DNA of 44,678 nt from Chrysophaeum taylorii (GCA_029834535.1 JAQMWT010000171.1:1-44678); one strand, 5' to 3'; numbered from the stretch's first letter, positions 1 through 8,901 are shown. Made by a program: numbers and translations. The notes: a model not told the origin generated them from the letters alone.

Positions 1-1030
1 ACGATGGTCAGCGGACGCGGGCAATGTGTCCGCGAGCTTATAGACCGAAATTTATCGTCGTGCAGGCTTGTCACTAACCGCGCAGCAGGGCATGCGAACC
101 CGCAAGAATGTCGGCTTAATGATAGGCGACGAGATGTGATTCCTCCTCGAGACTGAGATGGCAGCGGCGCCCGGAATCAGCGTGTTTGTTCCAGGGGGAG
201 GATCAGGCTCACAAATCGCAGAGCAGTGCATTGATGATGGACACACCTGCCGAGCTCGCGGTTTTAAGCGCGACCTCCTCCTACGGAAGTGTCACGATAT
301 GCACGATAGCAGGCCAATCGGAGAGAGACGGCTTGATCAGGCAGCTCCCGCGTGGCTCGGAGTGTGCGCCAGCTCATTCATCGATGGGTAATAGCTAGGA
401 CATGTATCTTTTCGAAGTATTACCAGTATTATTTCTTCGGTGTTCTGCCACAACGAAATCGGCGCGAATAAAATTGACACACGAGACCGTGTCGTGTCGA
501 ACCAGGACCGCGATCAAAAACCAGTGGCGAGCGAGCGATGATGCAGAGACTCTCTACTTTCGATCGAGTCGATAGCAGGTGTTCTCTGACACCTCTGTTT
601 GTTTACGACGTGACAATCAAGGAGAAGACGATGTTGTACGAGTCCGGAAACCAAGTTAGGGTTAGACTCTTAATGAGGACGACGTGGTGGATGACTTGTT
701 GCGGCAGGAATTCAAATTGAGGTTGAAGGAGGCGAGGCTTACCTTACCTTACCTTACCTTACCTTACATTACCTTACCCGGGGTAACAAGTCGTCGTCGT
801 CGTCGTCAGAGGGCGTGCCATATGAAATCCTTTTGAAAACAAAGCTCAAGTTAGGGTAAGTCATCAATCTTTTTTTTGTGGCAGGAGTTACAATAGAAAC
901 TGAATATTCGTTTGGTTTCCAATAATAATGTACGAAAAATGATGAATAATTATGTTGAGGTTGAAGAAGCCGAGGCTTACCCGGAGGGCATGAGCTGTGG
1001 TGCGTGTGGAAGGATTGTTGTTCCAGGCCG
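1..1030. other. No supportable gene; short repeats
   Basis: Only short open stretches are seen. The piece 666-743 reads on the + strand as a charged, exon-like segment (TLNEDDVVDDLLRQEF at its start) after a possible acceptor ending at 665, but stops lie just upstream in that frame and no matching donor could be fixed, so it is not called a gene. A 27-bp stretch at 717-743 recurs at 955-981 with two mismatches, which suggests a small local duplication around the pentamer repeat. Confidence 0.4.
739..778 (+). repeat. TTACC pentanucleotide microsatellite, 8 units
   Basis: Eight consecutive TTACC units, one changed to TTACA. It is not the telomeric TTAGGG repeat. Confidence 0.9.
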
Positions 1031-1850
1031 ATGAGGCCGCGGATGGAACCGGCGAAGCGCAAGGGTGTGTTGCCTGGATGCTACGGGCGCGGAAGCGCGA
1101 AGAGAAGAGTGTTGAAGCTGCTCGTGGACATGAAGGCGCTCGTGATGTTGAACGCGGTGGAGGACGACGAGCTCGAAGACAAGAGAGCCATGCTGCGAGA
1201 GATGGTCGACGCTCGGGAGGAGTGGTTGCTCGGGTTGTTGGACGGTGTCTCCGAGGAGGCTCTCCAGGCGATCGTCCGCAAGCGGATCACCGACCAGTCT
1301 CTTCTGGTCGAGATCTCCAAGCTCTTCGACAAAGTTGGCGTCGAGAATCACGTCGACGAGCTCCTAAAGCTCATGGTCCCAGGGTACCACTACGATCCCG
1401 CGATCGACGAGAACGTCGAGCTTCCGAGGGGCGTCAGCGAAGCACCGGTGTATCCGACAGAGCTCAAAAAAATTCGTCGAGGTCGGGGCCATAAATTGGA
1501 TATCGTGGTTCCTTCGCCAACGTGCTCATCTCCGACGTTGCCTCTGCCACGTCGCCGCGAGGGCCGGCCAGCTCGAGGTTCTCCAGTGGGCCCGCGACAA
1601 CGACTGTCGATGGGACGCCCGCACCTGCTCCGAGGCCGCGCGAGGAGGCCATTTCGAAGTCCTCGAATGGGCCCGCGCTTCCGGCTGTCCGTGGGACGAA
1701 AGGACATGCTCCGCGGCTGCTCGAAACGGTCACCTCACCCTCCTCAAGTGGGCCCGTGCCAACGGATGTCCCTGGAAGAAAGCTGACTGTCTCGCCGCCG
1801 CCTCGGACCGCCCCGAGGTCCTCGCCTGGACTCGAGACCAACTCGGATGA
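1031..1850 (+). pseudogene. Ankyrin-type repeat protein, frameshifted
   Basis: The 5' part (frame starting at ATG 1031) encodes a helical, charged region of about 145 residues without a recognised domain. From about 1539 to the TGA at 1848 a different frame encodes three ankyrin-like repeats of about 27 residues, with the pattern AARxGHxEVLxWARxxGCPW, common in large algal and giant-virus protein families and expected to mediate protein binding. The two frames meet cleanly at a run of seven A at 1466-1472, so a single-base change there broke one gene, or is a sequencing error. The true start is uncertain: the frame is also open upstream of 1031 without an ATG, so an upstream exon is possible. 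The repeat identity is fairly sure; the partner and role are unknown. Confidence 0.7.
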
Positions 1851-2562
1851 TTATTGTATTCTAACTTACGCATCAGAATCTAGCTGATGCGCACGCCATC
1901 ATCGAGCAGCTGAGCGCGCGCGAACGGCCGGTGGTGGTAGGATTGCAACGACGGGTTGTCTTTCTCTCTCTCATTCTCTCTCTCAATGGTCGCGCGCTCT
2001 GTTCTGTCGTCCTGCTGGCTGGGCTACCTGAGGCTGAGCAGGCTGAGCAGTCCTCGGGCCGACGAACGACGTCATGCCAATCATCATCAGAACACGTCGT
2101 CGTGTCAAGAGTTCAAAGAGAATTAATTCGTATGCTAACCCCGTCTGACGGGACATAATTACTTATACTTGCACTTATCTCCGCCAGTCAGGCACATCCC
2201 TCATACCCCACAAACCCACCCACATCCTTCATGCTCCCCACACACACCCCCCTCTTACCAGTCGACATTTAAAGACATAATTACTTACCCCTACGTAATC
2301 AAAGGTGTGCCGCTCAACCAACCAGCACGGTGCGTGCGTAAACGAGACCGAGGAAGAAGGTGTTCTCTCTGCACCGTTCCTTCATTGTATGCGTCTGGCT
2401 TGTGCGCCCCAAGGTTATGAAACCATCTTCGAAGGACCTAGCAGGAGCTTGAGGTAATGCAGTGTCTGTGTGTGCACACTCCATGTTCTTCCGATCGAGC
2501 GGGGCAGCCCGCTCAAGATGATGTTATCCTAAAGATGGCCTGTGTTGTTGTTGTTGTCCTTG
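1851..2562. other. Intergenic, no gene seen
   Basis: Holds a CT-rich simple stretch near 1960-1987 and short non-conserved open frames only. No tRNA-like or promoter-like structure was recognised. Confidence 0.5.
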
Positions 2563-2567
2563 CTTTC
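2563..2567. repeat. Target-site duplication CTTTC, left
   Basis: CTTTC directly precedes the 5' LTR and recurs at 11089-11093 directly after the 3' LTR. Five bases is a normal length for LTR-retroelement integration. Confidence 0.75.
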
Positions 2568-2758
2568 TAGAGATAGAAAATTCCATTTAGGGTTAGGAAC
2601 CCCCCCCCTCCCCCTTAACATTATTTCACACTTACAACCACTAAATCGTTGTCTCGCACACCGTGCTGCTCTTTGTAACGTTAGAGGACAGGACGAAAGG
2701 CAGCACTACCATTGCCACCATTCTCTACCAGAGGCACACTGATTTTTACTGTTCTCTA
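2568..2758 (+). repeat. 5' LTR of copy A
   Basis: It starts TAGAGATAGAAAATTCC, contains TTTAGGGTTAGG followed by a C-run, and ends CTGTTCTCTA. It matches 10893-11088 and 40154-40359 along the full length with small indels and substitutions. Confidence 0.85.
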
Positions 2759-2969
2759 GGTTTGGGCCCAGTCCGGTACTGGTAGAGAAACGTCCTCCGA
2801 AAGACATCGATCTCGATCGACGTCTCGGACAAAGGCTCAGGATTTCCAGAAAAGAGCAATCTCCTGAAGTTCCTGAACGTTTTAAGACCGTAGTCAAGTC
2901 TCATCGCTTGCTACTGGTGAAAAAGTGTGAAAGGCAACCAACAACGCGCAAAACGCAACCCCAAAAACG
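2759..2969 (+). other. Conserved leader of copy A, possible primer-binding site
   Basis: This 211-bp leader is shared with the second copy (40360-40626). A TGG-starting stretch a few bases after the LTR (TGGGCCCAGTCC) is where a tRNA-primer site would lie. The second copy has TGGACCCATTCC there, so the site is not well conserved and the primer is unassigned. Confidence 0.5.
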
Positions 2970-3593
2970 ATGGCGACTCACGACCCACTAGTCCCGAGTC
3001 TGGAAGTAGCGACGCAATTCGCTACACAACAAGCTCTCTGGAACCAGCTCATAGCTAGTTTCCTTGATCAGATCGCCGCTGATCACGCTGCCTTAAGAGC
3101 CAAACACGCTGCCGAAAGAGCTGTGGACGCCGAAAACTTCGCTGCCGCAATCGAAGCTCAAGACGACCAACTCGATCAAGACGAGCAACTCGATCAAGAC
3201 GAGCAACTTGATCAAGACGTGCAACTCGATCAAGACGAGCAACTTGAACAAGCTCCCCAACCAGCTGTTCTTCCGGCAACTCAAGCACAAGCAAACTTCT
3301 CCCGAAGTCGCGACCCAAGAAGACCCGATCATCTCGATGGTCATCCCCCCTCATGCCGACAACCTCACTGGATGTCAAACACCCCACGGCAAAGTCTCAG
3401 ACCCCACTGCCTTCCCTCCGGACCCAGGCATAGCCAAGGTTACTTCAAAACCTGGCACACCCCACATTCACGAGGACACTCCACCTTGTTCAAATATCGC
3501 ACCAGCAATGTTGAACACACCACCACCAATAAACATTATTCCCTTCACTCCACCAACCCCACCGGAGCCTCCACCTCCTTCACTGGAGCCTAA
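2970..3593 (+). CDS. Element ORF1, N-terminal gag-like coiled-coil region
   Basis: It begins MATHDPLVPSLEVATQFATQQ and continues as an Ala/Gln/Glu/Asp-rich helix likely to form a coiled coil. The ATG and first 45 or so codons are conserved in copy B (40627), with indels of 3 and 24 bases, i.e. whole codons, which supports real coding history. After about codon 105 the frame is wrong: compared with copy B, five bases are missing near 3283-3290, and the matching protein continues in the next frame (EVATQEDPIISMV). A role as a structural, gag-like self-assembly protein is inference from position and coiled-coil character only. Confidence 0.6.
   Translation: MATHDPLVPSLEVATQFATQQALWNQLIASFLDQIAADHAALRAKHAAERAVDAENFAAAIEAQDDQLDQDEQLDQDEQLDQDVQLDQDEQLEQAPQPAVLPATQAQANFSRSRDPRRPDHLDGHPPSCRQPHWMSNTPRQSLRPHCLPSGPRHSQGYFKTWHTPHSRGHSTLFKYRTSNVEHTTTNKHYSLHSTNPTGASTSFTGA
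3168..3239 (+). repeat. 18-bp tandem repeat coding Gln-Leu-Asp-Gln-Asp-Glu
   Basis: Four full units of CAACTCGATCAAGACGAG, two with single changes, plus a partial fifth. Copy B has a single unit-like remnant here, so the array expanded in copy A only. Confidence 0.9.
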
Positions 3594-4005
3594 CTCCCCA
3601 CTATCGGCGACTCCCGCTACACCACATATATACAAGTTCCCCAACATCCTCGTCAACCCTCTCGCCGCACCACTCATCTTCTTGATGATCATGCCATATA
3701 CGGCCATGACGGCCCCGGCACCTTCATCCCCGACCAAGCCCCCCCCCGCGGCTCAAGCTCATGCCGCCCCACTGTCGGATTCCCTTGTCCGATATCCATC
3801 ATCTTCCGTAAGTCACTCTCCTCAGGACTTTCCTCTCCATCCACAAGACCATGCCACCTACGGCCACGACGGCCCCGGCACTTCCATTTCTACCACAGCT
3901 CCTTCCGCGGCTCAAGTTCCTGCCGCCCAACCATCGCACCCTCATGACAGACCTTCATCACCTTTCGAAAGTCGCTGTTCCCGATTTGCACCTCCTCCCG
4001 CGTGA
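3208..4005 (+). CDS. Element coding segment, Pro-rich (frame +1 of ORF1)
   Basis: From about 3290 this frame takes over from ORF1. It is dominated by Pro, Ser, Thr and Ala and looks disordered. The frame changes again around 3687-3745, where a run of nine C marks a probable slip. It is a piece of a broken long reading frame, not an independent gene; the ATG at its start is likely fortuitous. No domain was recognised. Confidence 0.4.
   Translation: MIKTCNSIKTSNLNKLPNQLFFRQLKHKQTSPEVATQEDPIISMVIPPHADNLTGCQTPHGKVSDPTAFPPDPGIAKVTSKPGTPHIHEDTPPCSNIAPAMLNTPPPINIIPFTPPTPPEPPPPSLEPNSPLSATPATPHIYKFPNILVNPLAAPLIFLMIMPYTAMTAPAPSSPTKPPPAAQAHAAPLSDSLVRYPSSSVSHSPQDFPLHPQDHATYGHDGPGTSISTTAPSAAQVPAAQPSHPHDRPSSPFESRCSRFAPPPA
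3683..3985 (+). repeat. Diverged tandem duplication of about 160 bp
   Basis: Segments near 3683-3830 and 3843-3985 are related. Both encode DHA(I/T)YGHDGPGT followed by an Ala/Pro stretch, but the first copy encodes it in frame 0 and the second in frame +1. A shorter echo (FGHNGPGS) occurs near 4906-4930. Confidence 0.65.
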
Positions 4006-5053
4006 CTACGCATTCTACGACTACGACCATTCCTCCGTCCCCACTCGAGTCCCCACTCAAGCAACACTCCACCTCCTTTCTCCAAGTTCCAATGCACCTC
4101 CGTCTGAGCTCCAACGCGAGTTGGCCACAACTAAGGCTGCACTCCGCTCCCAAACCGCTGAAGAATTGGCCGCAACCAAGGCCACGCTCATTCGCAAGGA
4201 TGACGCTTTGTCCTCCGCAGCCAACAAACTCACCACCACCGACGCCGCCCTGGCTTTCGCCACTGCCCAGCTCGCCATCCAAGCCGACGAACTGGTCTCC
4301 ACCCAAGCCGAACACCATCTCACCCACACCCAGCTCAAGGCACTCGAAACTGCCCACGCTGACATCCGCAGCTCCCACCTTGAAACCAACGCCGTCCTCC
4401 AAGCCATTCTTACCTCATTGGATGCCACCCACCCCATCCAAGATGCTGCATCGCATCTTTCACCTCCTTTCCCCATCCACAACCAACCCTCATCCCCTTC
4501 CGAACCAACCTCCAATCGCCTCTTCCCCGATTCTCCCCGAGTATCATCACCACCTCCACGGATGCCCCGGACCTGGTTCTCCTGGTTCACTACCCACTCC
4601 GTCTCTCTGTTCTCAACCCCCCGCCAGCTCTGGCCCCTCTCTACCCACTCACTCTTCGCCTCTATCAGCTTGCCTGGTTCATTCCAACTCGACCACATCC
4701 CCGCGTCCGAGTTGCGAGGCGTACATTCAACACCGGCGACCGTACCCCTACCACCAGCGACGATCACCACGTGCAAAGTCCACCAAGAAACAAGACCACC
4801 AACATCAAGAGTCGACAAGTTCCGAATTATCAAAAGACAGCTCTTTGCCAGATGGTCATGCTCACCATCATGCTGCCAAGACATGCATAAGGGCTTCTTC
4901 TCTCTTCGGGCACAACGGCCCAGGAAGCAATCTTGTCGAAGAAACACCAAGCCATCTCGTTCCCACTTTCGACAAGTCAAAGACCAAGACACCTCGAGAT
5001 GTTCCCGAGTATTATGCCTACATCGACTATGGCAACCACACCCAAGAATCTAA
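3851..5053 (+). CDS. Element coding segment with long coiled coil
   Basis: In this frame, 4105-4410 encodes a regular helical heptad region rich in Ala, Thr, Leu, Glu and Gln (for example ELATTKAALRS and EELAATKATLIRKDDAL), predicted as a coiled coil of about 100 residues. Pro/Ser-rich disorder follows. The segment is in a different frame from the blocks before and after it, in line with repeated frameshifts in one ancestral polyprotein. The function is unknown; self-assembly is a guess from the coiled coil. Confidence 0.45.
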   Translation: MPPTATTAPALPFLPQLLPRLKFLPPNHRTLMTDLHHLSKVAVPDLHLLPRDYAFYDYDHSSVPTRVPTQATLHLLSPSSNAPPSELQRELATTKAALRSQTAEELAATKATLIRKDDALSSAANKLTTTDAALAFATAQLAIQADELVSTQAEHHLTHTQLKALETAHADIRSSHLETNAVLQAILTSLDATHPIQDAASHLSPPFPIHNQPSSPSEPTSNRLFPDSPRVSSPPPRMPRTWFSWFTTHSVSLFSTPRQLWPLSTHSLFASISLPGSFQLDHIPASELRGVHSTPATVPLPPATITTCKVHQETRPPTSRVDKFRIIKRQLFARWSCSPSCCQDMHKGFFSLRAQRPRKQSCRRNTKPSRSHFRQVKDQDTSRCSRVLCLHRLWQPHPRI

Positions 5054-5498
5054 GGCTCCGCCGTATTCCATGCACCGGGCGCAAGAGCCGCAGGCCACTG
5101 ACAACATCCCCTCTGATTCAGTCCCCTGGTATGATGCATACAGCGAAGAAGCAAGACCCACTTCACTAGTCTCGAAGATGGTCTCCTCGACCATTCCAGA
5201 TCAGCCGCCTGATCCAAGCACCACCAATGACCCGCAATGCCGAATCCACAAGGACAAGACACGCTGTCAACGGTCCCACGGTCAACATACTCGCAGGCAC
5301 TCACCGCACCTGCAGATATCAGCTCAGATTCACAAGGCATTCCCGCCTTATTCGATATCTCTCGATCAGCAGCTCCCGATCACTTCGAAGCTGGTTCCGC
5401 CTCGCCGCCCCCCTCCTCGAAGACAGGCGCGCAATGCTGCTCACCGGCGCTTGCTGCTGCACCCACCATCCACCTTCTCGGTTGGATGCACTGGATGA
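4002..5498 (+). CDS. Element coding segment, disordered, later part
   Basis: The useful part is about 4700-5498, where the frame gives FGHNGPGS, EYYAYIDYGN and WYDAYSEEARP, aromatic motifs in a Ser/Thr/Pro background. The first 600 bases of this frame overlap the coiled-coil segment and are probably a shadow. No known domain. Confidence 0.3.
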   Translation: MTTHSTTTTIPPSPLESPLKQHSTSFLQVPMHLRLSSNASWPQLRLHSAPKPLKNWPQPRPRSFARMTLCPPQPTNSPPPTPPWLSPLPSSPSKPTNWSPPKPNTISPTPSSRHSKLPTLTSAAPTLKPTPSSKPFLPHWMPPTPSKMLHRIFHLLSPSTTNPHPLPNQPPIASSPILPEYHHHLHGCPGPGSPGSLPTPSLCSQPPASSGPSLPTHSSPLSACLVHSNSTTSPRPSCEAYIQHRRPYPYHQRRSPRAKSTKKQDHQHQESTSSELSKDSSLPDGHAHHHAAKTCIRASSLFGHNGPGSNLVEETPSHLVPTFDKSKTKTPRDVPEYYAYIDYGNHTQESKAPPYSMHRAQEPQATDNIPSDSVPWYDAYSEEARPTSLVSKMVSSTIPDQPPDPSTTNDPQCRIHKDKTRCQRSHGQHTRRHSPHLQISAQIHKAFPPYSISLDQQLPITSKLVPPRRPPPRRQARNAAHRRLLLHPPSTFSVGCTG

Positions 5499-7875
5499 CA
5501 CTGCTCAGCAGGTTGCATGGACCCATCTGCGACCACCGTGTAACGATATGATGGATGTCTTCGCACGAGCACCAGTCGCAACACCTGATCACCCGCTCCC
5601 CAACTCTCAGTCAGAGGACGCACTCCTTTCGACTACCGATCCTTATGTCTCACCGCGACCAAGCCTCTGGAAACCTTTCCCCATGGCTGCAGTAACAGAC
5701 ACAGATTTCGAGAGTTCTGAACGACCCGATCAGCCGCAAACTACGCACGATTCCATTGCGACCACTTCGGTCCTGTGTGTCCCCTTGCATAGCTTTCTTC
5801 TGGACGCCACACGCTTGCGCTGCCTCCGGAAAATCGACGTTGCGCTCTCAGGAAACATTCTCCGCGCACTATGCACAGACTCGCTTCAACTGAACCATTT
5901 CTGTAAGCATTTTCGCATCACTGGAATGCACGACAAACGTTCCACGCCAGCTGCCGGCTCCACCACAAACATGCACCCAAGTCACGTACGTTGCCTCCCT
6001 CAAAAGCGTCTTATCGCTCAGCACGTCACTCCTCATTTGAGGACGCATGTCACATGCCCGCACCTTCGAATGCTCTACACGCCTAAGGGCAATCCTGGTC
6101 ACTCCGGCACTCACCGCTCTAGTCCCAGCATCTCCGCTATTGAGGATGCACCCAGCAGGACTGACCCTTACATCGCCCTTGGTTCTTCTGCACTCTCCTT
6201 CGGCGACCCCTCTTTTCGAATTCCCGCACTGGACCCCAAGCATTTCAGGCCGGATACTCTCCACCACGGGATCTCAGCTCACGCGCCCATCTGCCCTACC
6301 TTGCAGACAGGTCAGCCGCGAGCCACACTCCTTTTGGCACTGACTTCGGACCACCCGCATCACGCGCTTTCGCTCTTGGAGCATGACACGCTTTTTGATG
6401 CTCTCCGCGTCACCGCCTCTAACACCACGACACTCGTCATTTCCACCGACACTCCGCGCCGCAACGTATCTCACGACCTTCAGATCACCAACCAAAGTCG
6501 CTCGCGCCCGCGCTACGTCGCGCACGCCTTACGAGAGCGTATTTCAATTGGTGATCTCACAGGTCTTTCGATGCGTTTTCCGACGTCCGACTTTGAACTT
6601 ACGAATTACTTTATGGCAATCCCCAATGCCAAGACGTCTGAAGCTGCGCAATCATGTCTCTTGAACTCCAAAGCAACAGAAACTGCCAGACAAGAGAGCA
6701 CTCAGCTCTCAACAACTGCTCAACAGCTACTTGAAGTCTCGCATATAGCAACGAGTACTATCTCGCAGTCTCTATTGGACGACAAGACGAAAGATAAGAC
6801 CACAACGGCCAGCTACACCAGCCAGCTCATTGATGTAGCAGACGAGACAACGCAAACCAACTGCACAGCACGGTTCCAGACTATGCAGACGATGCTCAGG
6901 TCCAACGCTCAATTACTCGACCACGCAAACGTTCTGTCACCTGACCTTGCACTGCTACTGGCTCCTGTCTCATTCATAGCTGATGCACCCCATCCGATGG
7001 ACCAATCCTTAAGATATGTCCCGCTCGCAGAAGCACCACCACAGGACACAAAGGTACATCATGAAGACTCAGGTAAGCGCACCACGATCATGCGCACAAG
7101 CTCATTGCGCCTATCCGATCACGATGAGACGAAGCTACGGCTTTGCTTGACCCCTTCGCCTCTGGAAGACAAAGGCCGCCTCTCAGCCCCCCAGGCACCT
7201 GACCCTTCCCTGTCGCTGCAATCCGTATTAGCACAGACGATCTCGCCTCCCTGCACGACTGCAGATGAGGCACAAGCCAATGTCAGCACTCTGCAGAGTT
7301 ATGCGCACCCGCTGGAATCTTACCAGCACGGCTACCTCAGCCAGTCAGGTCACTGCACCACCTCGGTCTCCCCTGACACCAGGTCGACGTATCGCTCATT
7401 CGCGACCACCTCAGGTCATCTAATGGACGACTATGATCTCGAGCATGAACTCATTGCAACGCTTGAGTCATACCCAAGAAGGAATCCTACTTTGGAGTCA
7501 CCTCAACCACACCCACAGGAACTTTGGCCACCAGACGCCACCCATATGCTCGTGGTTTCTCCATTGGTTTCCTCCAAAGCATTTGACTGCAGCAGAGACA
7601 AAATGCAACCTTCCCATGCGACTAAAACCGCATTCTCGTTTGAGACACAAGCATTTACTTCATGTCAGTTGTTTACGCCCATAGTACCGCGACACACAGC
7701 AACCAAGATAGAAGTGGACTGCGTTCCACCCTCATTTCTGAGCGCCACCCCCGACATGCTGCTCCCGGCACTAATAGCCAGTCCCATCACGTCTGATTCA
7801 GTTCCCATCGCTTTGTATGACGTCATATGTCATATGTCGCCGACTGCGGTTGCGATGGAGGACGGTGCCTCATGA
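5227..7875 (+). CDS. Element main open frame, 5' part (882 codons)
   Basis: A long uninterrupted frame rich in Ser, Thr, His, Pro and Leu with no recognised domain. Its last 13 codons and stop lie inside a 358-bp inserted element (7836-8193). If the insertion and one target-site copy (369 bp, a multiple of three) are ignored, the same frame continues from 8194 to the TAG ending at 8901, giving about 1,100 codons. The element context makes this a likely protein gene of the retroelement, but composition alone (few G, many C) also favours open frames here. No catalytic motif of a polymerase, protease or integrase was found. Confidence 0.45.
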   Translation: MTRNAESTRTRHAVNGPTVNILAGTHRTCRYQLRFTRHSRLIRYLSISSSRSLRSWFRLAAPLLEDRRAMLLTGACCCTHHPPSRLDALDDTAQQVAWTHLRPPCNDMMDVFARAPVATPDHPLPNSQSEDALLSTTDPYVSPRPSLWKPFPMAAVTDTDFESSERPDQPQTTHDSIATTSVLCVPLHSFLLDATRLRCLRKIDVALSGNILRALCTDSLQLNHFCKHFRITGMHDKRSTPAAGSTTNMHPSHVRCLPQKRLIAQHVTPHLRTHVTCPHLRMLYTPKGNPGHSGTHRSSPSISAIEDAPSRTDPYIALGSSALSFGDPSFRIPALDPKHFRPDTLHHGISAHAPICPTLQTGQPRATLLLALTSDHPHHALSLLEHDTLFDALRVTASNTTTLVISTDTPRRNVSHDLQITNQSRSRPRYVAHALRERISIGDLTGLSMRFPTSDFELTNYFMAIPNAKTSEAAQSCLLNSKATETARQESTQLSTTAQQLLEVSHIATSTISQSLLDDKTKDKTTTASYTSQLIDVADETTQTNCTARFQTMQTMLRSNAQLLDHANVLSPDLALLLAPVSFIADAPHPMDQSLRYVPLAEAPPQDTKVHHEDSGKRTTIMRTSSLRLSDHDETKLRLCLTPSPLEDKGRLSAPQAPDPSLSLQSVLAQTISPPCTTADEAQANVSTLQSYAHPLESYQHGYLSQSGHCTTSVSPDTRSTYRSFATTSGHLMDDYDLEHELIATLESYPRRNPTLESPQPHPQELWPPDATHMLVVSPLVSSKAFDCSRDKMQPSHATKTAFSFETQAFTSCQLFTPIVPRHTATKIEVDCVPPSFLSATPDMLLPALIASPITSDSVPIALYDVICHMSPTAVAMEDGAS

Positions 7876-8204
7876 ATCCTGAGCCTTGCGAGGGCATCCG
7901 CCCTCCCGGCGTAGGTTGGCACCTATTTGCCTCCCGGGCGGGCCGGTTGGCAGCCGGAACGTTCGCAGTGGGACGGGGTATGGCCGGGGGGCGCAGACGG
8001 AAGGTTATCGACGAGTTGGTTGTCAGTCACATCGCGGTCTCCTCGTCGCATGGCGACAAGCTTGATGGTCATTCTCCGCCGACCGACCTTTCGGCGCTCC
8101 TCGTCTACAGGCCCGTGATTCCGGACTGGCTCCTGTCGGTCCGGCCTGGCTCCCATGCTCGGGAGAGGTCTGAAATTAGTTAGTTAGTTAGTTATATGTC
8201 ATAT
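7825..8204 (+). repeat. 11-bp target-site duplications of the nested insertion
   Basis: ATATGTCATAT at 7825-7835 and at 8194-8204, with the insertion between them. Confidence 0.8.
7836..8193 (+). mobile_element. SINE-like retroposon nested in copy A
   Basis: A 358-bp G/C-rich unit unlike its surroundings lies between two perfect 11-bp direct repeats ATATGTCATAT (7825-7835 and 8194-8204). Its 3' end is a (TTAG)n tail at 8177-8193, directly before the right repeat. Simple-sequence tail plus target-site duplication is the signature of LINE-mobilised short retroposons. Pol III A and B boxes are not clear; a weak B-box-like GTTCGCAGT occurs near 7961. It brings a stop codon into the element's long frame. 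Confidence 0.7.
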
Positions 8205-8901
8205 TCCGATTAAAGCCCAGACACCGCACAGGCTACAATGCACTCGCGACGGCACGCTCACCGCCCCTCTCGGTTCAGACTACAAACATTGCGCCATACC
8301 CATGGTACACCCACAGTCAACTGAGACGCACGCTCGCTTGTCGCACAGTACGATGCCCAAACACCTTTTGATTCATGATACGCAGAACACTGTCGTCTCA
8401 GCCACCGCCGAAGCGCCTCCTCCGACCGCCGCCCGGCTCTGCGCTCGTTTCGCAATCATGGTCTCTCGGTCTCACCGGCATTCGAAGATTTCACCCAGTT
8501 CGAATTACGAGGGCGCATTAGTTTTCCACCGACGACAAGATTCGTTTCGATTCGTATCAGTCATGCCTCCTATGGCTACTCGGGCTACATCGGAACTCAA
8601 TTCAAGTCACGTATCGAAGTCCCTCTTTCTAAGGACCTCTGTCACACGCCAAGACCTGATGAGTATTCGTCGTTCCTCCCCGCTTCAACGCGACTCCCGA
8701 CGATCAAATCCCCGACGATTTGTGATGACACTAAGTTCCGTCATCAATGCAATTCAGAGCCTCCCACGCTCTTCCGTCAATCTCTCGCAGGTCAGACCTC
8801 TCAAGTTTCAGCATTCCACCCTCGCTCGATTTTATCCAGCATGCTGCCATATGCAAACGAAGTTCAGTCACGCCAAAGCCACACGTCACAGTTATCGCTA
8901 G
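8194..8901 (+). CDS. Element main open frame, 3' part after the insertion
   Basis: It is in the same frame as 5227-7835 once the insertion is discounted, and is open from the target-site copy to TAG at 8899-8901. It is Ser/Arg/His-rich with no recognised domain. The first internal ATG is at 8302. Near 8841-8901 the open frame passes to another frame. Confidence 0.4.
   Translation: MCHIPIKAQTPHRLQCTRDGTLTAPLGSDYKHCAIPMVHPQSTETHARLSHSTMPKHLLIHDTQNTVVSATAEAPPPTAARLCARFAIMVSRSHRHSKISPSSNYEGALVFHRRQDSFRFVSVMPPMATRATSELNSSHVSKSLFLRTSVTRQDLMSIRRSSPLQRDSRRSNPRRFVMTLSSVINAIQSLPRSSVNLSQVRPLKFQHSTLARFYPACCHMQTKFSHAKATRHSYR

Noticed and set aside
2582..2600. Internal telomere repeat (TTTAGGGTTAGG) at the LTR start
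   Set aside because: Only about one and a half units, present in all three LTR copies as part of the LTR.
7836..8193. Introner-type intron
   Set aside because: No GT/AG pair at the boundaries removes the insert cleanly; the TTAG tail plus outer duplication fits a retroposon better.
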